Shown here piece after piece: positions 16,496 to 25,900 of a stretch of DNA of 64,000 bases. Positions within the stretch are counted from its first letter, which is position 1; every line of letters starts with the position of its first letter. The position numbers and the translations under genes are program-made. A model generated the notes under the pieces. The model was not told where the DNA came from. It ran no database searches and worked only from the letters and a program-made list of their open reading frames with translations. The stretch is from Methylorubrum populi (GTDB lineage Bacteria; Pseudomonadota; Alphaproteobacteria; Rhizobiales; Beijerinckiaceae): positions 1,430,001 to 1,494,000 of the forward strand of contig NZ_AP014809.1 of NCBI RefSeq assembly GCF_002355515.1, given 5' to 3'.

Positions 16496-16814
16496 GAGTC
16501 GCGCTCGCCAGGCCGGCGATCTCGAACCGGCGGTTTCGACCGGTGCTCGCCAGGCCGCGGGCTTCCACCAGATCCACCAGCAATTCGCCGACGGCCAGCG
16601 CGCGTTCTCGGCGCGGATGGCAGGTGGCCGGGGACGGCAAGATCAAGATGCGCGCCGACGCGTGGTTCACCTCGCAGAACCTCGAGGCGGTGCTCGCCAG
16701 CTTCCTGCGGGGGGAGCCGCTGCCGGAGCGCGTGCGGTGGCGCGACATCTCCGAGGTGCTGGGCCAAGCCTGACCGGATCGCTGCGATCAGGCTGCCGGC
16801 GATCCGGCGATGGC

Positions 16815-16842
16815 GTCAGCGCAGCGTCGCAAATCCTTCGTA
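16815..16842 (+). promoter_or_regulatory. Weak tts-box-like motif before the NolW-like gene
   Basis: GTCAGCGCAGCG starts a 28-base motif ending in CGTA, about 30 bases before the gene start. It keeps GTCAG, the CG at 11-12 and the terminal TA, but lacks the TT and AGC parts. It is the weakest of the four candidates. Confidence 0.3.
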
Positions 16843-16871
16843 AAGGAGGAGCGCCGTCAGAGGAGATCGGG

Positions 16872-17690
16872 ATGCGCAGCAGGGTTCGGACGGGCGGACG
16901 GGCGTCCCGCGCGCGGCTTTGTGCCTCGGGCGCCCTGGCCGTTGCCCTCGCCGTCCTCTCGGGGCCGCTCTCCCCGAGCCGGTCCGAGGCGGCGACCCTC
17001 GAGATGCCCTCGACGCCCTACAGCTACACGGTCATCGACCAGGATCTCGGTGCCGCGCTGCAGGAGTTCGGCAGCAACCTGAAGGTCAAGGTCAACCTCA
17101 GCCCCGAGGTGAAGGGCCGGATCCAGGGGCGCCTGCCCGAGGGCACCGCGCAGGACTTTCTCGACCGACTGGCCGCCAACTACAACCTCGAATGGTACTA
17201 CGACGGCAGCGTTCTCTACGTGACCTCCGCGCGCGAGAACCGCACCCAGCTGCTGGTGCTCAGCCCGATCACCTACGACCGCCTGAAGGCCGCCCTCGAC
17301 GCGCTCGACATCGCCGACTCGCGCTTCCCGATCCGGCCGGCGCCGGGCAAGGGCGTGGTGATGGTCTCGGGCCCGCCGCGCTACGTCGCCCTCGTCGAGC
17401 AGACGCTGGCCGGACTCGTCGCGGAGGAGCAGGCGCGGCCCAAGACGGCCGCCGAGGCGGCGAAGATCCAGCCGCCGAAGGTGACGACGCTCACCGTGTT
17501 CCGCGGCGGGCAGATGACGGTGTTCCGCGACGGGCGGCCCGAGCGCCTGATCGGCCCCGAGGAGGCGCCGGCCCGTCAGGAGCCGGCCGGTGTCGCGGCC
17601 GCGGTCCCCGCGACGAATCCCGCACCGTCCCCCGCAGCGCCCTCCCTCGTCGCCCCGCCGCCGGGCGCCGTGCCGCTCCCCCGCCCCTGA
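16872..17690 (+). CDS. Secretin N-domain protein, NolW/RhcC1-like (SctC N-terminal part)
   Basis: 272 aa starting at 16872 after an agaggag ribosome site, with a signal peptide ('ASGALAVALAVLSGPLSPSR'). It has the periplasmic N0-N1 domains of T3SS secretins: 'PYSYTVIDQDLGAALQEFGS', 'VKVNLSPEVKGRI', 'AQDFLDRLAANYNLEWYYDG' and 'VLYVTSARENR'. A second small domain follows, 'YDRLKAALDALDIADSRFPI'. It then ends in a Pro/Ala-rich tail where a full SctC would have its membrane pore. Rhizobial NolW (RhcC1) is truncated in the same way and works with a separate RhcC2. The natural partner here is the secretin at 2896-4443. Confidence 0.88.
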   Translation: MRSRVRTGGRASRARLCASGALAVALAVLSGPLSPSRSEAATLEMPSTPYSYTVIDQDLGAALQEFGSNLKVKVNLSPEVKGRIQGRLPEGTAQDFLDRLAANYNLEWYYDGSVLYVTSARENRTQLLVLSPITYDRLKAALDALDIADSRFPIRPAPGKGVVMVSGPPRYVALVEQTLAGLVAEEQARPKTAAEAAKIQPPKVTTLTVFRGGQMTVFRDGRPERLIGPEEAPARQEPAGVAAAVPATNPAPSPAAPSLVAPPPGAVPLPRP

Positions 17691-17737
17691 CCGTCCCGGC
17701 CTGATTTTCCGGACGGATTCGTCGTCGTCCGCGCCCC

Positions 17738-17765
17738 GTCAGGTTCTCGAAAGCTCGCCTGCCTA
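17738..17765 (+). promoter_or_regulatory. tts-box-like motif before the small glycine-rich genes
   Basis: GTCAGGTTCTCGAAAGCT followed by a TA at positions 27-28 fits the rhizobial tts-box consensus almost fully. It stands 163 bases before the first small gene, inside a 238-base gap. It is the best match of the four and suggests control by a TtsI-type response regulator encoded outside this window. Confidence 0.6.
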
Positions 17766-17928
17766 GCGTCCCGGCCCGTGGCGATGCCGCTGCGGCCGGG
17801 GCCCCGATCCCCAGCCTCCGCTGCCGCCACCGAGTGGTCGGAACGCCGTTGCTCGGTGTTCGCCGGCCTTTCGCGGGAACCGGCCCGCCCAGCCATCCGG
17901 CGGGCGGCGGGCCGTAGGAGGAGTGACG

Positions 17929-18147
17929 ATGTTCGAAGCACTCGGGAACATCGCGGGAACCGCCCTCGGCGGTCCGGTCGGCGGCCTTGTCGGCGGCGCG
18001 ATCGGAAGCGTCCTCGGCGGCGGAGGCGAGTCTCAGCAGGCCAAGGCCTTCGAGGACGCTCTCGGCCAGTTCGCCATGCAGGTGGCGGGCGATGCCATGG
18101 ACGAGATGAACCAGGCGATGTCGGAGACCGAGGAAGACTTCGCCTAG
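17929..18147 (+). CDS. Small glycine-rich T3SS-locus protein 1
   Basis: 72 aa from the ATG at 17929, after a clear aggagg site. A GTG two codons earlier is possible. The first half is a GxxxG-rich hydrophobic stretch ('GGPVGGLVGGAIGSVLGGGG'). The second half is an acidic, Met/Ala-rich helix ('AMQVAGDAMDEMNQAMSETE'). It has no Cys and no signal peptide. Size and position between the secretin and sctD fit an extracellular needle, pilin or rod component, or its chaperone. I cannot assign a family. Confidence 0.6.
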   Translation: MFEALGNIAGTALGGPVGGLVGGAIGSVLGGGGESQQAKAFEDALGQFAMQVAGDAMDEMNQAMSETEEDFA

Positions 18148-18221
18148 CCCGGAGCGGGCGATGCGAAGCCTCGGGTTTCGGCGCGCGAAACCCCCCTTCA
18201 AGCGAACTCTAGGAGACGACA

Positions 18222-18449
18222 ATGGCTGGTGGAATCGGCGGAATCGTGAACGGCGCCCTGGGCGCTCTCGGCGGCGGCGGTGGTGCCGGCGGCGCGGGTG
18301 GCGCCGGCGGCGGCGACAGCTTCGCTTCCAACCTCGCCCAGCTCAAGCAGGTGAGCGAGGAGCAGCAGCAGAAGAGCATGGAGCTGCGCATGGTCTCGGC
18401 CAAGCTCGGCACGGACCAGAACGCCGCCAAGGAAAAGCCGCAGCAGTAA
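18222..18449 (+). CDS. Small glycine-rich T3SS-locus protein 2, candidate needle/pilin
   Basis: 75 aa with the sequence MAGGIGG at its start and a run of Gly/Ala (residues 17-31). A polar C-terminal helix follows ('FASNLAQLKQVSEEQQQKSM', 'ELRMVSAKLGT'). It lies 74 bases after small protein 1 with its own ribosome site (taggagacgac). Needle and pilus subunits (SctF, NopA-like) are 60-85 aa, have no Cys and end in such a helix, so this is the better SctF candidate. That is inference from size and place. Confidence 0.55.
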   Translation: MAGGIGGIVNGALGALGGGGGAGGAGGAGGGDSFASNLAQLKQVSEEQQQKSMELRMVSAKLGTDQNAAKEKPQQ

Positions 18450-18597
18450 GCGGCCGCGATGCCCGACGGGGCGGGGCCGCAGCGCCTCGCCCCGCGCCCG
18501 GCGGCCCCCCGGCGGACCCTCGGTCCCGACCCGGCCGCCACGGTGGACATCCCCGCGCCCGGAGGGACCGGCGCGAGGGCAGGAAGGGGAGGCGAGC

Positions 18598-19656
18598 GTG
18601 AACAGCGCAGCGGGGGCCGCCGATCAGGCGGCCGAGTTCTACCGTCTCGAGATTCATTCGGGACTCTACGCGGGCGTGACGCAGGAGCTGGGCCCGGGCC
18701 GAGTGGTGCTCGGCAGCGGCGCCGGCGCCGACATCCTGCTGATGGAGCCCGATTTCGCTCCGATCCACGCGGCCGTCGTTCTGCAGGACGGGACGATCCG
18801 CATCGAGGGTCTGGAGCAGGGCGTGGCGGTGACCGGCATAGGACCGGTGCCGGCGGGCGCCGCGCGCACGGTCCGTCTCCCGGCGACGGTCGAGATCGGC
18901 GGGGTCGCGCTCGCCTGGGCGATCGCCGGGCCGTCCGCTTCCGGCGAGGCCGCCGGGTCCGCCCGCCCGCTCGGGATGCTGCGGCGCCTTCTCGCGCGGC
19001 CGGCGGTGCCGGGCATCGCCGCGGGCGTGGTGCTCGCGGTCACCGTGTTCCTGACCCTGGCTAACCCGATCGCCGGGGCCGCCGTCCTGATCGACGGCAC
19101 CGGCCGGGACGCGCATGTGCAGCCGGTCGCGGCGAGCCCGTCGATACCGGTGCAGGCAACGCCCACGCCCGCAATCCCCCCCGCAATCCCCACGGCGGCC
19201 GCGTCGTCGCCGATCCCGCCGGATGCCGGACTCCCGCGTCCCGCCCTCCCGGCGCAGAAGGCCGGCACCGTCGAGGCGGCGGCAAAGGCACTTCAGGCGG
19301 AGGCCGCCGGGGCCGGGCTGCTCAACGTCCACGTCAAGGGCAGCGGCGGTGCCGTGGCCGCGACGGGAACGATCGAGCCGACGATGGCCGGTCGATGGGA
19401 AGCGCTGCAGAAGGCGTTCGACGAGCGCTTCGCCGGCGACGTCACGCTCGTCAACAGCGTCGCCGTCAAGGCGGAGAAGCTGCCCGCCTCGCTCGGCATC
19501 GAGGGGGTCTGGCGCGGTGCCCAGCCGTACATCGTCGTGCGCGGCCAGCGCTACCTCGTCGGCGCCGTCGTCGATGGCGGCTGGACCATCCGCGAGATCG
19601 AGCGCGACCGCGTGATGCTGGAGCGCGAGGGCCGCCTCGTCGCGATGCGCTTCTAG
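18598..19656 (+). CDS. sctD: T3SS inner-membrane ring protein SctD
   Basis: 352 aa from a GTG start. The N-terminal cytoplasmic part (residues 10-110) is FHA-like ('LEIHSGLYAGVTQELGPGRV', 'DFAPIHAAVVL'). A single membrane helix follows ('VPGIAAGVVLAVTVFLTLAN'), then a Pro-rich linker and a periplasmic part with BON-like repeats ('VKGSGGAVAATGTIEP', 'GQRYLVGAVVDGGWTIREIE'). This architecture is that of SctD/YscD (Y4yQ in rhizobia), the outer of the two inner-membrane rings. Confidence 0.88.
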   Translation: MNSAAGAADQAAEFYRLEIHSGLYAGVTQELGPGRVVLGSGAGADILLMEPDFAPIHAAVVLQDGTIRIEGLEQGVAVTGIGPVPAGAARTVRLPATVEIGGVALAWAIAGPSASGEAAGSARPLGMLRRLLARPAVPGIAAGVVLAVTVFLTLANPIAGAAVLIDGTGRDAHVQPVAASPSIPVQATPTPAIPPAIPTAAASSPIPPDAGLPRPALPAQKAGTVEAAAKALQAEAAGAGLLNVHVKGSGGAVAATGTIEPTMAGRWEALQKAFDERFAGDVTLVNSVAVKAEKLPASLGIEGVWRGAQPYIVVRGQRYLVGAVVDGGWTIREIERDRVMLEREGRLVAMRF

Positions 19657-19685
19657 AATCCGACCCTCGCACACCGAGCCGCCCG

Positions 19686-20222
19686 ATGGCCCGCCGCACC
19701 CGCGTCACCTCGTCGATTCCCTCCTCGGAGGGCGCCTACGCGCTCGAGCGCGAACGCCTCGCCGGGCGCAATCAGGCCGGCGCCGATGCCCGCCTCGCGG
19801 ACGTGGACGGAATCGGCGAGCGGGGCGCCCACGGCGGGCAGGCCGGGGCGCCGGCCGAGGAGGGCGTACCGCTCGATTCGGCCATCGACGCCATGCTCGC
19901 GGCCGGGGGCGTCGACGCGGTCACCCGGGTGCGCCTGAGCGCGGCGCGCCGGGCGATCAGCGAGGGCGGGTCCGGCGCGGCATCGGACGGATTCGAGGGC
20001 GAGAGCCTGTCGCACGCCCTGTTCCGGTTCGTGATGCCGCGGCTGCACCATCCCGAGGTGCTGCGGGCCGAGCGGCACCGGGCGCTGCTGGAGGATCTCG
20101 CCGACGGGCTCGCCGAAGCCGGCGGGGACGTCGTGATCCGCGAGGGCACCCTCGTCGTGCATCGCGAGCTGCGCCGCCTCGCCCTTCTCAGGACCGGGCG
20201 CAACGCGCTGGTGGAGGGATAG
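19686..20222 (+). CDS. Unknown protein in the T3SS operon
   Basis: 178 aa from the ATG at 19686, 29 bases after sctD and 5 bases before the TPR gene. It is hydrophilic and has no signal or membrane helix. The N-terminal 50 residues look disordered ('RRTRVTSSIPSSEGAYALER'). The rest is helical ('AIDAMLAAGGVDAVTRVRLS', 'LSHALFRFVMPRLHHPEVLR', 'LLEDLADGLAEAG'). It could be a gatekeeper, chaperone or sorting factor by position, but I cannot assign a family. Confidence 0.6.
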   Translation: MARRTRVTSSIPSSEGAYALERERLAGRNQAGADARLADVDGIGERGAHGGQAGAPAEEGVPLDSAIDAMLAAGGVDAVTRVRLSAARRAISEGGSGAASDGFEGESLSHALFRFVMPRLHHPEVLRAERHRALLEDLADGLAEAGGDVVIREGTLVVHRELRRLALLRTGRNALVEG

Positions 20223-20227
20223 CCGCC

Positions 20228-20725
20228 ATGTTCGACGCGGAACGCGACGACGAGCCCGCTCATGCCCTGCCGGTCCCGGCGCGGGCCCGCCCGCTCGCGG
20301 CACCGCAGGCCCGGCCGCCGCTGATTGCCCGCGAGCAGCGCGACCTGCTCTGCGCGCTGGCCTACGTCGCGCTCGGCATCGGCGACGGGCGCCAGGCCGT
20401 GACGCTGCTCGACCTCGTCCTGCGCGAGGTGCCGGACGACGCGGGCGCCCTGCGCCTCCTGGCCTATGCCCGCGTCGCGACCGGCGACGGCGAGGGTGCA
20501 CTCGCCGCCCTCGACCGGCTGGAGCGGCTTCGCGCGGGTCATCACGAGAAGCTTCGCGATGGCCGCGGGGCGGACCGCAGGGACGCGCCGGATGACGGGG
20601 AGCCGTCCGCGCCGCTGCTGCTCCTGCGCAGTCAGGCCCTGCGCCTCGCCGGCCGCCTGGACGAGGGCCGCGCCACCTTCCGCCGCTTCGTCGCGGCGCG
20701 CCGTATCCGGGAGAAAGCCGCGTGA
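20228..20725 (+). CDS. TPR protein of the T3SS operon (chaperone-like)
   Basis: 165 aa with at least two tetratricopeptide-type helical repeats ('LLCALAYVALGIGDGRQAVT', 'GALRLLAYARVATGDGEGAL', 'LLRSQALRLAGRLDEGRATF'). It overlaps the start of sctV by GTGA. Rhizobial T3SS carry a TPR gene next to rhcV, and YscG-type TPR proteins chaperone needle subunits. Either role is possible here. Confidence 0.72.
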   Translation: MFDAERDDEPAHALPVPARARPLAAPQARPPLIAREQRDLLCALAYVALGIGDGRQAVTLLDLVLREVPDDAGALRLLAYARVATGDGEGALAALDRLERLRAGHHEKLRDGRGADRRDAPDDGEPSAPLLLLRSQALRLAGRLDEGRATFRRFVAARRIREKAA

Positions 20726-22872
20726 TCGCCACCGCGAAGAGCTTCCTGTGCCGCCTGCCGGCGAGCCCCGACATCGCCGTCGCCCTCGTCGTGATCCTCG
20801 CGGTCGCGATGATGGTGCTGCCGATGCCGCACCTGCTCGTGGACACGCTGATCGCGTTCAATCTCGGCTTCTCGGTGCTGCTGCTGATGGTGGCGCTCTA
20901 CGTGCTAAGCCCGCTCGAATTCTCGACGCTGCCCGGCATCATCCTGATCTCGACGGTGTTCCGCCTCGCGCTCACCATCACCACCGCGCGCCTGATCCTG
21001 GCCGAGGGTGATGCGGGCGAGATCATCCGCACCTTCGGCGAGTTCGTGATTTCGGGGAACCTGATCGTCGGGATCGTGGTGTTCCTCATCATCACGCTGG
21101 TGCAGTTCATCGTCATCGCCAAGGGCGCCGAGCGCGTGGCCGAGGTGGGCGCGCGCTTCACCCTCGACGCCCTGCCGGGCAAGCAGATGGCGATCGACGC
21201 GGAGCTGCGGAACGGCGACATCGACCAGGCGCAGGCCAAGGTCCGCCGCTCCGTCCTGGAGCGGGAGAGCCAGCTCTACGGCGCCATGGACGGCGCGATG
21301 AAGTTCGTCAAAGGCGATGCCATCGCCGGGCTCGTCGTCATCGCCGTCAACATGATCGGCGGGCTGGCCATCGGCGTGCTCAACCGCGGCATGCCTGTGG
21401 GCCAGGCGCTGCACGAGTACACCCTGCTCTCGATCGGCGACGCGCTGATCTCGCAGATCCCCGCCCTGCTGCTCTCGCTCACCGCCGGCACCATCGTCAC
21501 CCGCGTCACCGGCGGGCGCGACATCGGCCTCGGCCGCGACATCGCCGACCAGCTCGTCTCGGATCCGCGGGCGCTGCGGCTCGCTGCCGCCGTGCTGCTC
21601 GGCATGGCCGCGATTCCGGGCTTCCCCGCCCCGGTCTTCCTCGTGCTCGCGGCCGTGTTCGCCGCCGCGAGCTTCCGCCGCCGGCCCGCGCCGGAGGCGG
21701 CGGAAGCGGAGGGTGCCGAGGCCGAGGAGGCGCGCCGCGTGGGAAAACCCGCCCTGCCCGCCGAGGCGATCCCCGTGATGCTCAACCTCGCCCCGGGCCT
21801 GATCGAGCGCATCGACGCCCAGGCGATCGCCCGGACCATCGCGCGGACCCGCAGCGCCGTCTCGACCGATCTCGGCGTGCTGATTCCCGAAGTCGGCTTG
21901 ACCGTCGATCCGAACCTCGGCGAGGGCGAGTTCCGCCTCGACGTCGAGGGCGTTCCGGTCGAGAGCGGCCATGTCCGCCCGGACCAGCTCGTCCTCAACG
22001 ACGACGTGGCCAACCTCGAACTCGCCGGCATCCCCTTCACCCGCGAGGAGGGCGCGGGGGCGCCGGTCCGGATCGATGCCGACCAGGCCGCGGCCCTCGA
22101 CGAGGCGGGCATCGGCTACCACGATCCCGTCGGCGTGATCGGTGCGCGGGTGCGGGGCGTGCTGACGCGCCATGCCGGCCGCTTCGTCGGCATCCAGGAG
22201 ACGCGCGCCCTGCTCGGGCGGATGGAGGCGGGCTACGGCGACCTCGTCAAGGAGGTGCTGCGCTCGGTGCCGGTGCCGCGGATCGCCGAGGTGCTGCGCC
22301 GCCTCCTCGACGAGGGGATTCCCATGCGCAACACGCGCATCCTGCTCGAGGCACTGGCCGAGTGGGGCGAGCGCGAGCAGAACCCGATGCTGCTCACCGA
22401 ATACGTCCGCTCGGGCCTCAAGCGCCAGATCTGCCACCGCCACGCCAACGGCCACAAGGTGGTCGCCGCCTACGTGCTGGAGCGCGAGACCGAGGAGGCG
22501 GTGCGGGCGGCCGTGCGCGACACGGCGGTCGGCCCCTATCTCGTGCTCGACGAGCGGGCCTCGGAGGCGCTGCTGGCGCAGATGCGCCGCATCCAGGACG
22601 GGCTCGGCCCCCGCACGGGCGAGGACGAGGCGGGGCGGCCGGTGCTGCTCGCCTCCATGGACATCCGCCGCTTCGTGCGCGGCTTCCTGTCCCGCAACGG
22701 CATCGATCTCGCCGTGCTGTCCTACCAGGATCTCGCCGACGAATTCACGATCCAGCCGGTCGGCTCGATCAGCCTCGCGCGCCCGCAGGCCGCGCCCAAA
22801 CCCGCCCCGAAGGCGCAAGCGGCCCCGGCCCCGAAGGAACGCGCGCCCGACGTCTTGGCCGCCGCCGGCTGA
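20722..22872 (+). CDS. sctV: T3SS major export apparatus protein SctV
   Basis: A 716-aa FlhA/YscV/RhcV-type protein starting at a GTG that overlaps the TPR gene stop. The N-terminal half has about eight membrane segments, with 'LLLMVALYVLSPLEFSTLPG', 'IILISTVFRLALTITTARLI' and the FHIPEP-region 'AERVAEVGARFTLDALPGKQ'. The C-terminal cytosolic half ('NPMLLTEYVRSGLKRQICHR') forms the nonameric docking ring for substrates and chaperones. It ends in a Pro/Ala/Lys-rich tail. The gene is followed after 81 bases by the large toxin. Confidence 0.97.
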   Translation: MIATAKSFLCRLPASPDIAVALVVILAVAMMVLPMPHLLVDTLIAFNLGFSVLLLMVALYVLSPLEFSTLPGIILISTVFRLALTITTARLILAEGDAGEIIRTFGEFVISGNLIVGIVVFLIITLVQFIVIAKGAERVAEVGARFTLDALPGKQMAIDAELRNGDIDQAQAKVRRSVLERESQLYGAMDGAMKFVKGDAIAGLVVIAVNMIGGLAIGVLNRGMPVGQALHEYTLLSIGDALISQIPALLLSLTAGTIVTRVTGGRDIGLGRDIADQLVSDPRALRLAAAVLLGMAAIPGFPAPVFLVLAAVFAAASFRRRPAPEAAEAEGAEAEEARRVGKPALPAEAIPVMLNLAPGLIERIDAQAIARTIARTRSAVSTDLGVLIPEVGLTVDPNLGEGEFRLDVEGVPVESGHVRPDQLVLNDDVANLELAGIPFTREEGAGAPVRIDADQAAALDEAGIGYHDPVGVIGARVRGVLTRHAGRFVGIQETRALLGRMEAGYGDLVKEVLRSVPVPRIAEVLRRLLDEGIPMRNTRILLEALAEWGEREQNPMLLTEYVRSGLKRQICHRHANGHKVVAAYVLERETEEAVRAAVRDTAVGPYLVLDERASEALLAQMRRIQDGLGPRTGEDEAGRPVLLASMDIRRFVRGFLSRNGIDLAVLSYQDLADEFTIQPVGSISLARPQAAPKPAPKAQAAPAPKERAPDVLAAAG

Positions 22873-22953
22873 CCCCGCCTTCCGCACCCCGATCGCGGCC
22901 CGGATCCCTGAACGATCCGGACGCGGCATCCCGCCCGCACGAGGAGACCGCCG

Positions 22954-25900
22954 ATGGCCTCATCCGCTTCCGTCGCCCCGCGGCCCGCCCCGCCATCGGC
23001 ACAATCATCGCCACAATCACCGGCGTCCGCATCCGAGCGGGCCTTCCCCCAGGCCGCCGCTGTCGAACCGGCCACCGAGCCGGCGGCGGCGCCTCCGCCT
23101 GCGAATGCCAACGAGAACGGGCCCGCTCCTGCCGCCGATGCCCCGTCATCCGCGCGTGCGGACGAAATCGCCGCCTGGGCGGACGAACGATCGGATCACA
23201 GCGGCGGCTTCCTCGGCTTCGGCGGCACCGATTCGAGCGAGAAGGTCCGCGACGCGCTCGCCGGCCGTTCGGAACTCGGGCCGCTGGACGCGAGCGAGCA
23301 GCGGGCGCTGACCGACCGGATGATCGTGCGCTGGGAGGCCGGGCGCGGCGACGGCGCGAGCGGACCCGCCCGGCTCGTCGACGCCCTCGACAACGCTCCG
23401 GACATCCGCGCCCTCGTCGGCGAACGCCTCGCCGCCCGCGCCGCGGCGATCTCGAACGAGACGCCGTTCGATCCGAACAAGCCCGACGAGAACTGGGAGA
23501 GCCGCGCCCGGGCGCAGGGCTACGCCAACAATGCGGTGCGCGCGGCCGGCGCGGCCGACGATCCGGCCGCGTCCGGACGGCTGCGGGCGATGACCGAGGC
23601 GCTCGGCCCCGAGGATGCGGGCCGCTTTGCCCGGACGCTGGCCGGCCGCAACGGGCTCATGGCCGGCGGGGTCACCGCGGCGGGCGGCTCGCCGCTCGGC
23701 CGCACCCTCGGCGCGCTGGACGGCGCCCCGGCGAGCGAGGCGCGCAGCAGCTTCGTCCAGAACGCCTTCGCGGAGACGCCGGCCTCCGCCTACGCCGATC
23801 CGGCGCTGCAGCGCGCCATGGGCACGGCGCTGGCGCGGGAATGGAACCCGGACGATGCGGGCGCCGCCACCCGCGACGCGGAGCGCCTGACCGGCATTCT
23901 CGGCACGGACCAGGGTCGGCGCCTGCTCGGCGCGGGCGGCGAGGACGGCCCGTCGTTGGAAACGCGGGTGAACGCGCTCGCCACCGTGCGGGCGGATTCG
24001 GCCATCACCGGTGAGACGCTGAAGCGGACCGACGATCCCTGGACCAACCCGGCGATTCTCTCGCCGTCCGCCCAGGCCAGCGCACGGCACTATCTCGACG
24101 CCCGCGGCGACGCGGCCGTCGCGCTCGCGGGGACCGACCTCGACAACACCGTCGGCACGGCCATGGGCTTCGCGCCCGCGCTGCCGCCGGGCACCGATCC
24201 CGGAGAGGCCGAGGCCGCGGCGGCGCGGGGCGCGTTCAACTTCTACGGCAGCGGCGAAACGGCCGAGCCGGTCAAGACGGTGGCCGACCAGATCCGCACG
24301 GTTGCGGGCGACGGACCGGCCGACGTCACGGTGCTGCCGGTCACCTACTCGGACGGCAAGACGGGACCGGTCCAGGTGCCCCTGTTCCGCGTCACCGATC
24401 CATCGGGTGCCGAGCGCTACGTCGACAATACCGGGCGCCGCTACGACGACTTCGAGGCGTGGCGCACCGAGAACACGCTGCCGCCGGGCACGCAGGTCTA
24501 CCCCGAGGACGGCCACCTCACCGCGGGCGCGGACGGACGGGTCGCGCTCGGCCAGGGCAATACCCCGAAGACCGTCGACAGCTTCGGCGAGCATCTCACC
24601 GCCGTCGTGGACAAGGCCGCCCTCGTCGGCGGCATCGTCGCGGGCGGCGTGCTCATCGTCGGTACGGGCGGGCTCGCGGCACCGGTCGTGGCGGGAGCCG
24701 CCGCGGTGGCGGTCGGCGCGGGCGCCTGGGGCGCCTATCGCAGCGGCGGCGAACTGGTCGATCGCGGCCAGCACGGCCAGTCGCTGAACCCGCTCACCGA
24801 TGCCGAGGCCCGCGGCCTCTGGCTCAATCTCGGGGCGAGCGTCGCCTCGGTCGGCGCCTTCGGCTCCGCGGCGCGCCTGTCCCAGCTCGGCCGGGCCGGC
24901 CGGGCGGTGGCGCCGCTGGAAGCCTCGCTCCACGGCTACACCCAGGCGGGCGCCTTCGCCCTCGACACCGCGGCGGTGGCGGACCAGGGCATCGCCACCG
25001 CCCGGAACTGGAACCGGATGAGCGGGGAGGAGCGCGCCACCTCGCTCCTTCAGATCGGCTTCTGGGGCGTCGGCGCCGGGGTGAGCATGCGGGCGTCGGG
25101 CACCCGCAATCCCGGCGACATGTTCAATCCGGTCACGGTCCGCGACAACATCCTCGCCGCGAATCCACCGCCGGTCGCCGCCGATGCCTCGCTCGCGGGC
25201 GATGCCGTCAAGATCGACTTCGATCCCGCATCCGGCGTCGTCCGGGGCATCCGCCACGGTCCGGAGGCGACCCCGGCCGACATCGACCTGCACGCGCGCA
25301 CGGCGGCCGGCATCCAGCGCAGCCTCACCCTGGAGGGACAGGTGGCGCGGCTGTTCACGGGCCGGGGCGAACCGCCGCCCGGCAGCGTCGGCTGGGCGGC
25401 CCGCCAGGACATCGCCAAGGTCCGCGAGCGCCTCGACACACGGCTGCGCGAACTCGACGCCCCGGGGCTCACGCCCGAGCGGCGCGCCGAGATCGCGCAC
25501 GCCAACGCGATCGACCGGACCCATCTCGACGACTTGTCCGTGGAAGTCTCCTCCTTCGCCCGCGATCCGGCCTCGGCGACGATCGACGCCCGCAACAGCA
25601 AGCGCAAGCGCGTGGATGACGGCGCCGGGCCGGCGCCGAAGCGCGGCGGCTACGACATCGAGGCGGAACGGGCCAGGCTCCCGGTCGGCGAGACCACGCG
25701 GGAGGTCGGCGGCAACCGGGTGACCTACCACGTCAACGCGGAGCACAACCCGACCCAGGTCGACCTCTACCTGACCGAGATTCCCCCGAGCAAGAAGCGC
25801 TCGTCCGAGGAGAACCGGATGACGGCCGAGGTCGGCCGCTCCGGCGGGCGCGGGCGCGACACCCGCGAGGAGCGGGACAATGGCGGGCACATCGCCGGCT

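Larger units (their letters stand above)
16383..16871. other. Divergent promoter region of the two T3SS operons
   Basis: This 489-base gap separates sctI (minus) from the NolW-like gene (plus). It holds two tts-box-like motifs (16468-16495 minus, 16815-16842 plus). Between them, 16543-16773 has open frames on both strands: plus 'GDGKIKMRADAWFTSQNLEA' with 'LPERVRWRDISEVLG', and minus 'RALAVGELLVDLVEARG'. I recognise neither, and they may be the remnant of one gene. The arrangement of divergent nolW and nolB genes is the same as in rhizobial nolXWBTUV loci. Confidence 0.4.
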
